Shown here: piece by piece, positions 47,171 through 54,471 of the stretch
Numbering within the stretch: position 1 is the first letter of the stretch
Layout of the letters: every line of letters begins with the position of its first letter
Position numbers and translations under genes: made by a program
Origin: Streptomyces sp. L2
GTDB taxonomy: Bacteria > Actinomycetota > Actinomycetes > Streptomycetales > Streptomycetaceae
Assembly (NCBI RefSeq): GCF_004124325.1
Contig: NZ_QBDT01000001.1
Location: 1,302,001-1,366,000, forward strand
Length of the DNA stretch: 64,000 bases
Direction of reading: 5' to 3'
Notes under the pieces: generated by a model
Seen by the model: only the letters and a program-made list of their open reading frames with translations
Told to the model about the DNA's origin: nothing
Database searches by the model: none

Positions 47171-47467
47171 CTAAGCCGTCCCACTGATCCGCGGCAACGA
47201 AGCCACCGACCCATTCGAACCCACGGCGGCAGCCGCCGGCTGCTCCCCCGCCGGCTTCGCGTGGGTGGCCACCCCCGGCCGACTCGACCGCAGTCGATAA
47301 CTCACCGCCTCGTCCAGCGTCACAGCCCGCTGCATCTGCGCGGCCAGCCGCCCCGCCTCCTGACCGAGCCGGGCGACGTCCTCCCAGGGGAGCCGTACGA
47401 CCAAGGACAACTCGGCCTCGCCGTCGGGCAGCGCCTGCATCATCGGGGAAGCCTGCGGAGCACTCAT
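47171..47467 (-). CDS. Small conserved hypothetical protein
   Basis: 98 residues. A helical core (VVRLPWEDVARLGQEAGRLAAQMQRAVTLDEAVSYRL) with flanking Ala/Pro-rich disordered ends and no signal peptide or membrane helix. GAGG lies about 9 bases before the ATG. The spacing of hydrophobic residues would fit a short coiled coil or ribbon-helix-helix-like dimer, but no family is recognised. Confidence 0.6.
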   Translation of the reverse strand: MSAPQASPMMQALPDGEAELSLVVRLPWEDVARLGQEAGRLAAQMQRAVTLDEAVSYRLRSSRPGVATHAKPAGEQPAAAAVGSNGSVASLPRISGTA

Positions 47468-47560
47468 CGCCTGATCCTCACGTCGGTTGAGAGGGGATAC
47501 GCAGACGCACCCGGCGGCGTTCACCGATTTCGCGCGCCGTTTCGCGGGCACTACTGAGGT

Positions 47561-48385
47561 GTGGTCATCCCCGTCCATGACGTGAACCCGGTACGCCGTA
47601 CCCCCTGGGTGACGTACGCCCTCATCGTCGCGAACGTCCTGGTGTTCCTGTCGACGCCCGGCATGGGCGACTCCGTGACCGGCAGCGGGAACCTCGCGCA
47701 GCTGTGCCATCTGCGGGCGTTCATGGACCACTGGGCGGCGGTCCCCCGGGAGCTGATCCACGGTCAGCTGCCCCGGGTGGTGCCGACGGGACAGGTGGGG
47801 GTCGGCGCGCACGGGCCCGGCTGTGTGGTGGCGCCGCCCTCGTACGACAAGTCGCCGGCACTGTCGGTGTTCACCGCGATGTTCCTGCACGGCAGCTGGC
47901 TGCACCTGCTGGGCAACATGCTCTTCCTGCTGATCTTCGGCGACAACGTCGAGGACCGGATGGGGCACGTCCGGTACTTCGTGTTCTACGTCGCCTGCGG
48001 CTACGCGGCCGGCTACGGCTTCGCGCTGCTGAACGACTCCTCCGGCGACCCGCTGATCGGCGCCTCCGGGGCGATCGCGGGGGTGCTGGGCGCCTATCTG
48101 GTGCTGTATCCGAGGGCCAGGGTGTGGGTGCTGGTGCCGTTCCTGGTCTTCCTGCCGCTGCGGCTGCCGGCCTGGCTGGTGCTGGGCTTCTGGTTCGTGC
48201 TCCAGGCGCTGTACTCCTCCGGCCTGGCCGTCACCGGCGCGGGGACGGTGGCGTACGCGGCGCACGTGGCCGGCTTCGTGGTGGGCGTGCTGCTGGCCTG
48301 GCCGCTGAAGCCGGGTACGCCGGCCCCGCCGGAGCCGCGCCGGCTGCTGTTCGGCAGGCAGGCGCGGCCGCGTCAGGTGTGGTGA
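47561..48385 (+). CDS. Rhomboid-family intramembrane serine protease
   Basis: 274 residues, about six to seven transmembrane helices. The catalytic Ser lies in GASGAIAGVLGAYL and the catalytic His in AAHVAGFVVG; the oxyanion Asn is in HGSWLHLLGNMLFLL, and the HGSW/HxxxN motif is complete. It cleaves single-pass membrane proteins within the bilayer. Between the first and second helices lies a longer extracytoplasmic loop with two Cys. GTG at 47561 is used although GAGG is only one base away; a near-leaderless start is possible. Confidence 0.9.
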   Translation: MVIPVHDVNPVRRTPWVTYALIVANVLVFLSTPGMGDSVTGSGNLAQLCHLRAFMDHWAAVPRELIHGQLPRVVPTGQVGVGAHGPGCVVAPPSYDKSPALSVFTAMFLHGSWLHLLGNMLFLLIFGDNVEDRMGHVRYFVFYVACGYAAGYGFALLNDSSGDPLIGASGAIAGVLGAYLVLYPRARVWVLVPFLVFLPLRLPAWLVLGFWFVLQALYSSGLAVTGAGTVAYAAHVAGFVVGVLLAWPLKPGTPAPPEPRRLLFGRQARPRQVW

Positions 48386-48416
48386 GCCCCGGCAGGTGGT
48401 GAGGGAGCGGGCGCGT

Positions 48417-49484
48417 TCAGCGGGCGGTGCTCGTGTGGACGTAGTCGACGAGGCGGGTGAGGGCGTCGGGGTCGGTGTGCGGCATGACGCCGTGGCCGAG
48501 GTTGAAGACGTGTCCCTCCAGGCCCGCGGCGGCGTCGAGCACCTCCTGGGCCTTGGCCTCGACGGTGTCCTTGTCCGTGAACAGGACGGTGGGGTCGAGG
48601 TTGCCCTGGAGGGCCTTGCCGGGGCCGACGCGGTGGACGGCCTCGTCCAGCGGGATGCGCCAGTCGACGCCGACGACGTCCGCGCCGGCCTCGCCCATGA
48701 GGTTCAGCAGTTCACCGGTGCCGACGCCGAAGTGGATGCGGGGGACGCCGTAGCCCGCGACGGCGTCGAAGACCTTCGCCGAGGCGGGCATGACCGAGCG
48801 CCGGTAGTCGGCGGGGGCCAGCGCGCCGACCCAGGAGTCGAACAGCTGGACGGCGGAGGCGCCGGCCTCGATCTGGACCTTGAGGAAGGCGGCGGTGATG
48901 TCGGCGAGGCGGTCCAGCAGGTCGGCCCAGAGTTCGGGGTCGCCGTACATCATCGCCTTGGCGTTCTCGTACGTGCGGGACGGGCCGCCCTCGACGAGGT
49001 AGCTCGCGAGGGTGAACGGCGCGCCGGCGAACCCGATCAGCGGGGTGGCGCCCAGTTCGCTCGTGAGCAGGCCGATCGCCTCGGTGACGTAGGACACGTC
49101 GTCGGGGGTGAGGTCGCGCAGCCGGGCCAGGTCGGCGCGGGTGCGGATCGGCTCCGCGACGACCGGGCCGACGCCGGGCTTGATGTCGAGGTCGAGGCCA
49201 ATGGCCTTGAGCGGGACGACGATGTCGCTGAAGTAGATCGCCGCGTCCACGTGGTGCCGGCGCACCGGCTGCAGCGTGATCTCGGTGACCAGTTCCGGCC
49301 GCATGCAGGACTCCAGCATGGGGACGCCCTCGCGCACCTTGCGGTACTCGGGCAGCGAGCGGCCGGCCTGGCGCATGAACCACACGGGGGTGTGCGGCAC
49401 GGGTTCCCGCCTGCACGCCTTGAGGAAGGCGCTGTCGTACGTCTGGGTCGGCTGCTGGCCCGCGGGGCTTGCGTATCCACTCAC
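48417..49484 (-). CDS. hemE: Uroporphyrinogen decarboxylase
   Basis: Decarboxylates the four acetate side chains of uroporphyrinogen III to coproporphyrinogen III; 355 residues. Signature [16 protein letters not shown] at the N-terminus, substrate residues in [11 protein letters not shown] and [17 protein letters not shown], and [14 protein letters not shown] near the end are all intact. GTG start. It diverges from the DUF3000 gene over 96 bases, and feeds the HemG/HemQ steps encoded 4-6 kb away. Confidence 0.96.
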   Translation of the reverse strand: MSGYASPAGQQPTQTYDSAFLKACRREPVPHTPVWFMRQAGRSLPEYRKVREGVPMLESCMRPELVTEITLQPVRRHHVDAAIYFSDIVVPLKAIGLDLDIKPGVGPVVAEPIRTRADLARLRDLTPDDVSYVTEAIGLLTSELGATPLIGFAGAPFTLASYLVEGGPSRTYENAKAMMYGDPELWADLLDRLADITAAFLKVQIEAGASAVQLFDSWVGALAPADYRRSVMPASAKVFDAVAGYGVPRIHFGVGTGELLNLMGEAGADVVGVDWRIPLDEAVHRVGPGKALQGNLDPTVLFTDKDTVEAKAQEVLDAAAGLEGHVFNLGHGVMPHTDPDALTRLVDYVHTSTAR

Positions 49485-49567
49485 GCCGGAAAGTCTCGCA
49501 CGGCGCCGCCGGGAGAAGTGCGGCCGCCCTCAAGGGTGTCCTACCTGCGCCGGGGCCCTGTTCCCTT

Positions 49568-49573
49568 TACTCT
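49568..49573 (+). promoter_or_regulatory. Probable leaderless -10 box (TACTCT)
   Basis: TACTCT ends 7 bases before the DUF3000 ATG, with no ribosome-binding site. Confidence 0.45.
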
Positions 49574-49580
49574 TCCCCGC

Positions 49581-50258
49581 ATGGCTGCGGCTCAGGGACG
49601 ACTGTCGGACGGCGCTGACGGTATGGACGGCGCGAAGGACACCGCGGAGGCGGATCGGCACGCGGGCGCGGCGGCGCCGCCGGCGTTCCGTGCCGCCGTG
49701 GAGGCGCTGCGGTCGGCGCGGCTGCGGCCGCAGGTCGAGGTGGAGCCGACGCCGGCCCCGCGGCGGCTGGCCCCGTTCGCGCACGCGCTGGAGGCCGTCG
49801 TGGTGGACGGCGAGCAGGAACTGGCCGACGGGCGGCTGGTGCTGCTGCACGACCCGGCCGGGCACGACGCCTGGCGGGGCACGTTCCGGCTGGTGACGCT
49901 GGTGCGGGCGGAGCTGGAGCCGGAGATGGCGGCCGATCCGCTGCTGCCGGAGGTGTGCTGGTCGTGGCTGACCGGCGCGCTGCAGCTGCGCGGGCTGACG
50001 TACGGGGAGCCGAGCGGCACGGTCACGCGCGCGAGCTCGCACTACTTCGGGGGGCTGGGGGAGCGTCCGCCGGCCTCGCAGATCGAGATCCGGGCATCCT
50101 GGACGCCGCGGGAGGGCATGGGCGGGGTCCCGGACACCGCCGCGCACCTGGCCTCGTGGTGCGATCTACTGGCGCAGGTCGCCGGTCTGCCGCCGGCCAA
50201 TCCGGGTGACGCCTCGGTGGTGACCCTGCCGCAGCGCAGGGACCCGCAGGCCCGCTGA
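49581..50258 (+). CDS. DUF3000 family protein
   Basis: 225 residues. Apart from an acidic N-terminus it is one domain (PAFRAAVEALRSARLRPQVEVEPTPAPRRLAP to GDASVVTLP), with WSWLTGALQLRGL and GTVTRASSHYFGGL as conserved marks. DUF3000 is restricted to Actinobacteria and is nearly always next to hemE and an RNase D gene; it has no known function. The gene order here is the same. No signal peptide or membrane helix. Confidence 0.85.
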   Translation: MAAAQGRLSDGADGMDGAKDTAEADRHAGAAAPPAFRAAVEALRSARLRPQVEVEPTPAPRRLAPFAHALEAVVVDGEQELADGRLVLLHDPAGHDAWRGTFRLVTLVRAELEPEMAADPLLPEVCWSWLTGALQLRGLTYGEPSGTVTRASSHYFGGLGERPPASQIEIRASWTPREGMGGVPDTAAHLASWCDLLAQVAGLPPANPGDASVVTLPQRRDPQAR

Positions 50259-50587
50259 CACCTTTCCGCGGACTCGTTCCCGGTTTCTGCCGACTCACTT
50301 CCGGCCCGGCGGTCAACGTCGGGCCGTTGTCATGCCCGGCGACCGCCTCGTTGACCATCTCTTTGTCGATACGGCCACTTTCCGCCCTCGAATCGACTCG
50401 GCGCGAACCGACTCGATCTTCGGATGATCGATCGCGTGTCCGAATTGCACAGATTGTTACTCACTAGATCGTGATCATTCTCTAAAGGCGGCCGAGTTTG
50501 CTGCCGAAGACGACTGTGACCTTGAAAGCACGGTTCGTCCCGGCTTCATCCCCACAAGCCGGCCCCGTCCCCCACCCAGGAGGCCTG
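50259..50587. other. Intergenic region before the atypical response regulator
   Basis: 329 bases. A terminator-like hairpin (50302-50326) ends the DUF3000 gene. The following ~150 bases (50370-50500) are clearly less GC-rich than the surroundings, with GATCGATCG and CACTAGATCGTGATCATTC, and probably hold the promoter and regulator sites of the next gene. No gene is supported. Confidence 0.5.
50302..50326 (+). terminator. Terminator after DUF3000 gene
   Basis: CGGCCCGGCG-GTCAA-CGTCGGGCCG forms a 10-bp stem with one mismatch and a 5-base loop, followed by TTGT. Confidence 0.6.
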
Positions 50588-51250
50588 GTGTCCGTTCTCC
50601 TCGAGCAACCCGCAAGCCTGGTCGCCTACCGCCCGAACAAGCCGACCGCCATGGTGGTCGTGGCCGACCCGCGCGTGCGTTCCACCGTCACCCGCCACCT
50701 GTGGGCGCTCGGTGTGCGCGACGTCATCGAGGCCTCGTCCGTCGCGGAGGCTCGTCCCCGCATCGGCAACCCCCGCGACATCTGCGTCGCCGACGTCCAC
50801 CTGCCCGACGGCTCCGGCCTGACCCTCCTGTCCGAGACCCGCGCCGCCGGCTGGCCCAACGGCCTGGCGCTGTCCGCCGCCGACGACATCGGCGCCGTCC
50901 GCAACGCCCTGGCCGGGGGCGTCAAGGGCTACGTCGTCACCGGCACCCGCACCAACATCGGGCTCCCCACCCGACCCGGCGCGGCCCCCATCGGGTCCGC
51001 CGCCGCCCGCATGCACCGCCGTCCCCCGGGTGCCCCGAGCCACCCGGGTGGCTACCGCGAGCTGTCCGGACGCGAGGTCGAGGTGCTGCGACTGGTCGCG
51101 GAGGGCCAGTCGAACAAGGCGATCGGCGTCTCGATGGGCCTGTCCGCCCTGACCGTCAAGAGCCACCTCGCCCGCATCGCCCGCAAGCTGGGCACGGGCG
51201 ACCGCGCCGGCATGGTGGCGGTGGCCCTGCGGACCGGGATCATCCACTGA
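50588..51250 (+). CDS. Atypical NarL/LuxR-type response regulator (orphan)
   Basis: 220 residues: receiver-like domain (about 22-130), linker, and C-terminal GerE HTH (ELSGREVEVLRLVAEGQSNKAIG, then TVKSHLARIARKLG). The phosphoacceptor region reads VADVHLPDGSG and the switch Lys lies in VKGYVVTG, but the first acidic pocket reads VVVADP in place of VVDDxP, so one metal-binding Asp is missing. Such receivers are often controlled without normal phosphorylation. No sensor kinase gene is adjacent. GTG at 50588 is chosen because AGGAGG is 4 bases before it. Confidence 0.85.
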   Translation: MSVLLEQPASLVAYRPNKPTAMVVVADPRVRSTVTRHLWALGVRDVIEASSVAEARPRIGNPRDICVADVHLPDGSGLTLLSETRAAGWPNGLALSAADDIGAVRNALAGGVKGYVVTGTRTNIGLPTRPGAAPIGSAAARMHRRPPGAPSHPGGYRELSGREVEVLRLVAEGQSNKAIGVSMGLSALTVKSHLARIARKLGTGDRAGMVAVALRTGIIH

Positions 51251-51335
51251 GCCGTCCGAGGGCATGCGCGGGAGGCATCCGCTGTCACCCGTGTGAACCC
51301 GTGGTTTCACCGGACTGACCGGTCTACGACCTCCG

Positions 51336-51369
51336 GCGCCCGTCGACGGAACGTTCCGTCGACGGGCGC
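51336..51369. terminator. Perfect 34-bp palindrome, probable bidirectional terminator
   Basis: The sequence from GCGCCCGTCGACGGAA to its exact complement is a 34-base palindrome with no spacer. It lies 85 bases after the response regulator stop codon and before the decayed integrase, where it could end transcription from both sides. Confidence 0.6.
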
Positions 51370-51444
51370 GGTCCGCACACCGATACTCTTGAACTGTGTG
51401 ATCATCGCTCTGACCTTGCCTTTCAGCGGGTCGAGGGGCTGGTG

Positions 51445-51877
51445 GACCTCCAGAGCGAACAGCTCACTCTGACGGAGCCGGGAAGCAGCGGCCAGGCAAG
51501 TCAGGCTCGTTCCCTGGGTGGGGCCGCTGTGTCGATCAGTATGCGAACGGCGGCATCGCTGGGCGGCACGATCTCCGTGCGGGAACGCTTTGGCATCTTC
51601 ACCCCCGCACACGGTGAAGCCTTGATGATCCCGTCCTCGACGCCACCGACATAACCGTCTTGATCACGCCGTACGTGTTCTTCGGGCCCACCCATGCCAA
51701 GACCTCGGAACGGTCCTCCACCCGTGCCCGGATCTCGGACGGCTTGATGGCACCGATGGGCCGACCGCCCAGCGCCGGACAGACGTGCGTCTCCAGCCGC
51801 TGCTGGACGCTGTCTCCCGTGGTCGCCCGGTGTATGGCGTTCCCCCGCCACCGTTCCGCGACACCCTTGCAGGACAA
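51445..51877 (-). pseudogene. Tyrosine recombinase (integrase) remnant
   Basis: Pieces of an actinomycete integrase appear in three frames in the right order: CKGVAERWRGNAIHRATT and PALGGRPIGAIKPSEIRA (core-binding domain, about 51877-51650), GIIKASPCAGVKMPKRS (about 51640-51540), and LRQSELFALEV with the first catalytic Arg (about 51520-51445). The N-terminal arm-binding domain and the catalytic HxxR and Tyr are missing. At least two frameshifts and both end truncations make it non-functional. It marks an old integrative element, of AICE or prophage type, inserted into otherwise conserved gene order. Confidence 0.65.
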
Positions 51878-52106
51878 CTGCGTTGAAGCAGCCCCCAACC
51901 AGACGAACGCATACGTCCGCGATACCAAGGACCGTGACCGGGGCATCCTGGCCGTGTGTCCCGAAGCATGGTCGCCCGCTCGGAGTGTCCCAGAAGGGTC
52001 AGCGCTTCCCTCTTCGTTATGGTGTTGCTGCCCGCGAGGGGTTGACCCCCGGTGGATCGCCGATCGCCGGGGGCTCCTCCCCTCTCTCTGGGGGAGGGGC
52101 TCATGA

Positions 52107-52352
52107 TCAGGCCACGACCACCAAGGACGTGACCACGTTCCGACGGGGCAGGGCAGGGGGCTCACGGGCATCCATGCGCGCGTGCACGCGGTTCAGCAGG
52201 CGGTCGTACTGCCGGCGTTCCCGGCGGCCTGTCGCCATGAGGCGGAAGGCTCCGACGACGTCCGCGACGGCCTCAAGTTCTTCGGCGTCGACCGCGACGC
52301 GAGTGGAGCGGCGGAGTGCGGTGATCAGGTCGTTGGGGAGGGTCCTGGCCAT
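52107..52352 (-). CDS. Small helical protein of the inserted segment
   Basis: 81 residues, predicted helical and basic (LPNDLITALRRSTRVAVDAEELEAVADVVGAF, TGRRERRQYDRLLNRVHARM). It has a weak GAAGAAGAGA ribosome site before the ATG. It sits upstream of the integrase remnant on the same strand and belongs to the same insert. No family recognised; it may be a leftover mobile-element gene. Stretches on either side (51878-52106, 52353-52506) contain no other supported gene. Confidence 0.4.
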   Translation of the reverse strand: MARTLPNDLITALRRSTRVAVDAEELEAVADVVGAFRLMATGRRERRQYDRLLNRVHARMDAREPPALPRRNVVTSLVVVA

Positions 52353-52494
52353 GATGATCTCTTCTTCCGGGGGGCACTCTGAGGGCACATCGGTGGGGGA
52401 AACGCCGAGATTCACTAAGCCTGGATGTGACCCGTTTTCGCTGGTCACGGAATCAATTGCGCGAACCCGCAGGTCAGGCATCCGGCTGGGCGGA

Positions 52495-52500
52495 TACTCT
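52495..52500 (+). promoter_or_regulatory. Probable leaderless -10 box (TACTCT)
   Basis: TACTCT ends exactly 6 bases before the RNase D GTG. An inverted repeat GTGACC (52427-52432)/GGTCAC (52443-52448) lies 50 bases upstream and could be an operator. Confidence 0.45.
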
Positions 52501-52506
52501 TGACAG

Positions 52507-53793
52507 GTGACCGACGCCCAAGACACCGCAGCAGACAGTGCCCTGCGTACCGCCGGGGACACCCCTCCGGACGACGCCGGATCTTCTGTGACGGGGGCGC
52601 CGACACCGCTGCTGGAACCCCGCGAGGGCATTCCCCCCGTGATCGCCGACGACGCCGCGCTCGCCAAAGCGGTCGCCGCCTTCGCCGCTGGCTCGGGCCC
52701 CGTCGCGGTCGACGCCGAGCGGGCCTCCGGCTACCGCTACGGCCAGCGCGCGTACCTGGTGCAGCTGCGCCGGGAGGGTGCCGGTACGGCACTGATCGAC
52801 CCGGTCGCCTGTCCCGACCTGTCCGGGCTCGGCGAGGCGCTGACCGGTGTGGAGTGGGTGCTGCACGCGGCCACCCAGGACCTGCCCTGCCTGCGCGACA
52901 TAGGCATGGTGCCGACCCGCCTGTTCGACACCGAGCTGGCGGGGCGGCTCGCCGGGTTCCCCCGGGTCGGCCTCGGGGCGATGGTCGAGAACGTGCTGGG
53001 CTTCGTCCTGGAGAAGGGCCACTCCGCCGTCGACTGGTCCACCCGCCCGCTGCCCGACCCCTGGCTGCGTTACGCCGCGCTCGACGTGGAGCTGCTGGTC
53101 GACCTGCGCGACGCCCTGGAGAAGGAGCTGGACCGGCAGGGCAAGCTGGACTGGGCGCTGCAGGAGTTCGCCGCGATCGCGGCCGCGCCGCCGGCCGAGC
53201 CGAGGAAGGACCCCTGGCGCCGTACGTCCGGGATGCACAAGGTGCGGCGGCGCCGGCAGCTGGCGGTCGTACGGGAGCTGTGGCAGACCCGGGACCGCAT
53301 CGCGCAGCGCCGTGACGTGTCGCCGGGCAAGGTGCTGAGCGACGCCGCGATCGTGGAGGCGGCGCTCGCGCTGCCGTCCACGGTGCACGCGCTGGCCGCG
53401 CTGAACGGGTTCGGGCACCGGATGGGGCGGCGCCAGCAGGAGCAGTGGCAGGCGGCCGTCGACCGGGCGAAGGCCCTGCCGGACGCGGCGCTGCCGCAGC
53501 CGGGGCAGCCGGTGACCGGTCCGCCGCCGCCTCGCGCGTGGGCCGACAAGGACCCCGACGCCGCGGCCCGGCTGTCCGCGGCCCGCGCCGGGGTCTCGGC
53601 GCTGGCCGAGCAGCTCGGGATGCCGCAGGAGAACCTGGTGTCCCCGGACACGGTACGGCGCCTCTGCTGGGAGCCTCCGGCGGTGGACGCCGAGTCCGTG
53701 TCCGCGGCCCTGGCGGGGTACGGGGCGCGGGCGTGGCAGGTGGAACAGGTGACTCCGGTCCTGATCACCGCGCTGAGCGCTGGCCGCGCGTAG
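52507..53793 (+). CDS. rnd: Ribonuclease D-like 3'-5' exonuclease with HRDC domain
   Basis: 428 residues. The DEDDy exonuclease motifs are present: VAVDAERASG (Asp, Glu), HAATQDLPCL (Asp) and RYAALDVELLVDL (Tyr and Asp). One or two HRDC domains follow (about 215-300: RRRQLAVVRELWQTRDRIA, VLSDAAIVEAALALP) and a further helical C-terminus. It processes RNA 3' ends such as tRNA precursors. Part of the conserved hemE-DUF3000-response regulator-RNase D order, interrupted here by the integrase insert. Confidence 0.92.
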   Translation: MTDAQDTAADSALRTAGDTPPDDAGSSVTGAPTPLLEPREGIPPVIADDAALAKAVAAFAAGSGPVAVDAERASGYRYGQRAYLVQLRREGAGTALIDPVACPDLSGLGEALTGVEWVLHAATQDLPCLRDIGMVPTRLFDTELAGRLAGFPRVGLGAMVENVLGFVLEKGHSAVDWSTRPLPDPWLRYAALDVELLVDLRDALEKELDRQGKLDWALQEFAAIAAAPPAEPRKDPWRRTSGMHKVRRRRQLAVVRELWQTRDRIAQRRDVSPGKVLSDAAIVEAALALPSTVHALAALNGFGHRMGRRQQEQWQAAVDRAKALPDAALPQPGQPVTGPPPPRAWADKDPDAAARLSAARAGVSALAEQLGMPQENLVSPDTVRRLCWEPPAVDAESVSAALAGYGARAWQVEQVTPVLITALSAGRA

Positions 53794-53833
53794 CGCCGTA
53801 CGGCGTCTCCTGTGCCGCGGCTGACGGTCGTCG

Positions 53834-54085
53834 GTGGCCGATCGCGCAGTTCCCCGCGCCCCCTTCGGGGCGCAGCGGCGGCGCGGGCCGCGCGTCACGC
53901 CGTGGCATTCTCGACTGCGGCGGCCCCGGGTCGTGAGTGGCCGATCGCGCAGTTCCCCGCGCCCCTGCCGGGGCGCTGCGGTGGCGCGGGCCGCGCGTCG
54001 CGCCGTGGCACTTCTCGATTGCGGCGGCCGCGGGTCGTGAGTGGCTGATCACGCAGTTCCCCGCGCCCCTGCCGGGGCGCTGCGG
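53834..54085 (+). repeat. 103/104-bp intergenic tandem repeat, two copies and a partial third
   Basis: Units begin GTGGCCGATCGCGCAG at 53834 and 53937, and GTGGCTGATCACGCAG at 54041. Each opens with the class A element and a perfect hairpin GCGCCCC/GGGGCGC with a 4-base loop, then a GCGGGCCGCGCGTC-GCGCCGTGGCA stretch in the full copies. The copies are over 90% alike, so they arose by local duplication. Confidence 0.85.
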
Positions 54086-54408
54086 CGGGCGGAGACGGCG
54101 AGATCACGCCAAGATCCGGGCTCGGCTCAGCCCTCGCACCCGGCACGCGCCCCAGCCCCCTCCTCACGCGTCAGCCCCGCAGAAGGCCGTCCGTCGCCGC
54201 CCACGCCCCCGCCCTGCCCACGCGCACCCGCCCTCCCGCCGCCGTGGGCAGGCGTTCCGCAGGGCGGAACGGGTGGGCACGGCCAGGAGCGCCGGGTGCC
54301 GGTTCAGGGGCGCCCACTGGTGTGATGTCCGCTGCCCCGGGACCTGTCACGTGCCGCCCCGCTGGTGTGATGTTCGCCGCTCCCCCGGGTAGGACTGTGC
54401 AGCAACGT

Positions 54409-54420
54409 TACTCGTAAGTA
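54409..54420. promoter_or_regulatory. Candidate operator of the fadA-fadB operon
   Basis: TACT-CGTA-AGTA, a short inverted repeat within GTTACTCGTAAGTAG, 51 bases before the thiolase start. A TetR- or FadR-type fatty-acid regulator site is plausible by position and shape; which regulator is not known. Confidence 0.4.
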
Positions 54421-54471
54421 GCATGGTCGTAAGCAAGCGCTCAGCGTCCCGCACTCTGGAGGAGAGCCATC

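Larger units (their letters stand above)
53794..54471. other. Long intergenic region with tandem repeats and fadA control sequences
   Basis: 678 bases. The first part is the 103-bp repeat array. Further on are a hairpin GTTCCGC-AGG-GCGGAAC (54254-54270), a 12-base direct repeat CTGGTGTGATGT at 54317 and 54362, and the operator-like TACT-CGTA-AGTA (54409-54420) before fadA. No coding region is supported; open frames across the repeats are GC artefacts. Confidence 0.6.

Noticed and set aside
51307..52171. Individual open frames of the integrase region as separate genes
   Set aside because: Each carries only a fragment of one integrase in collinear order, so they are one decayed gene.
53812..54325. 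Several short open frames across the 103-bp repeat array
   Set aside because: They consist of translated repeats in multiple frames, without start signals or conservation.
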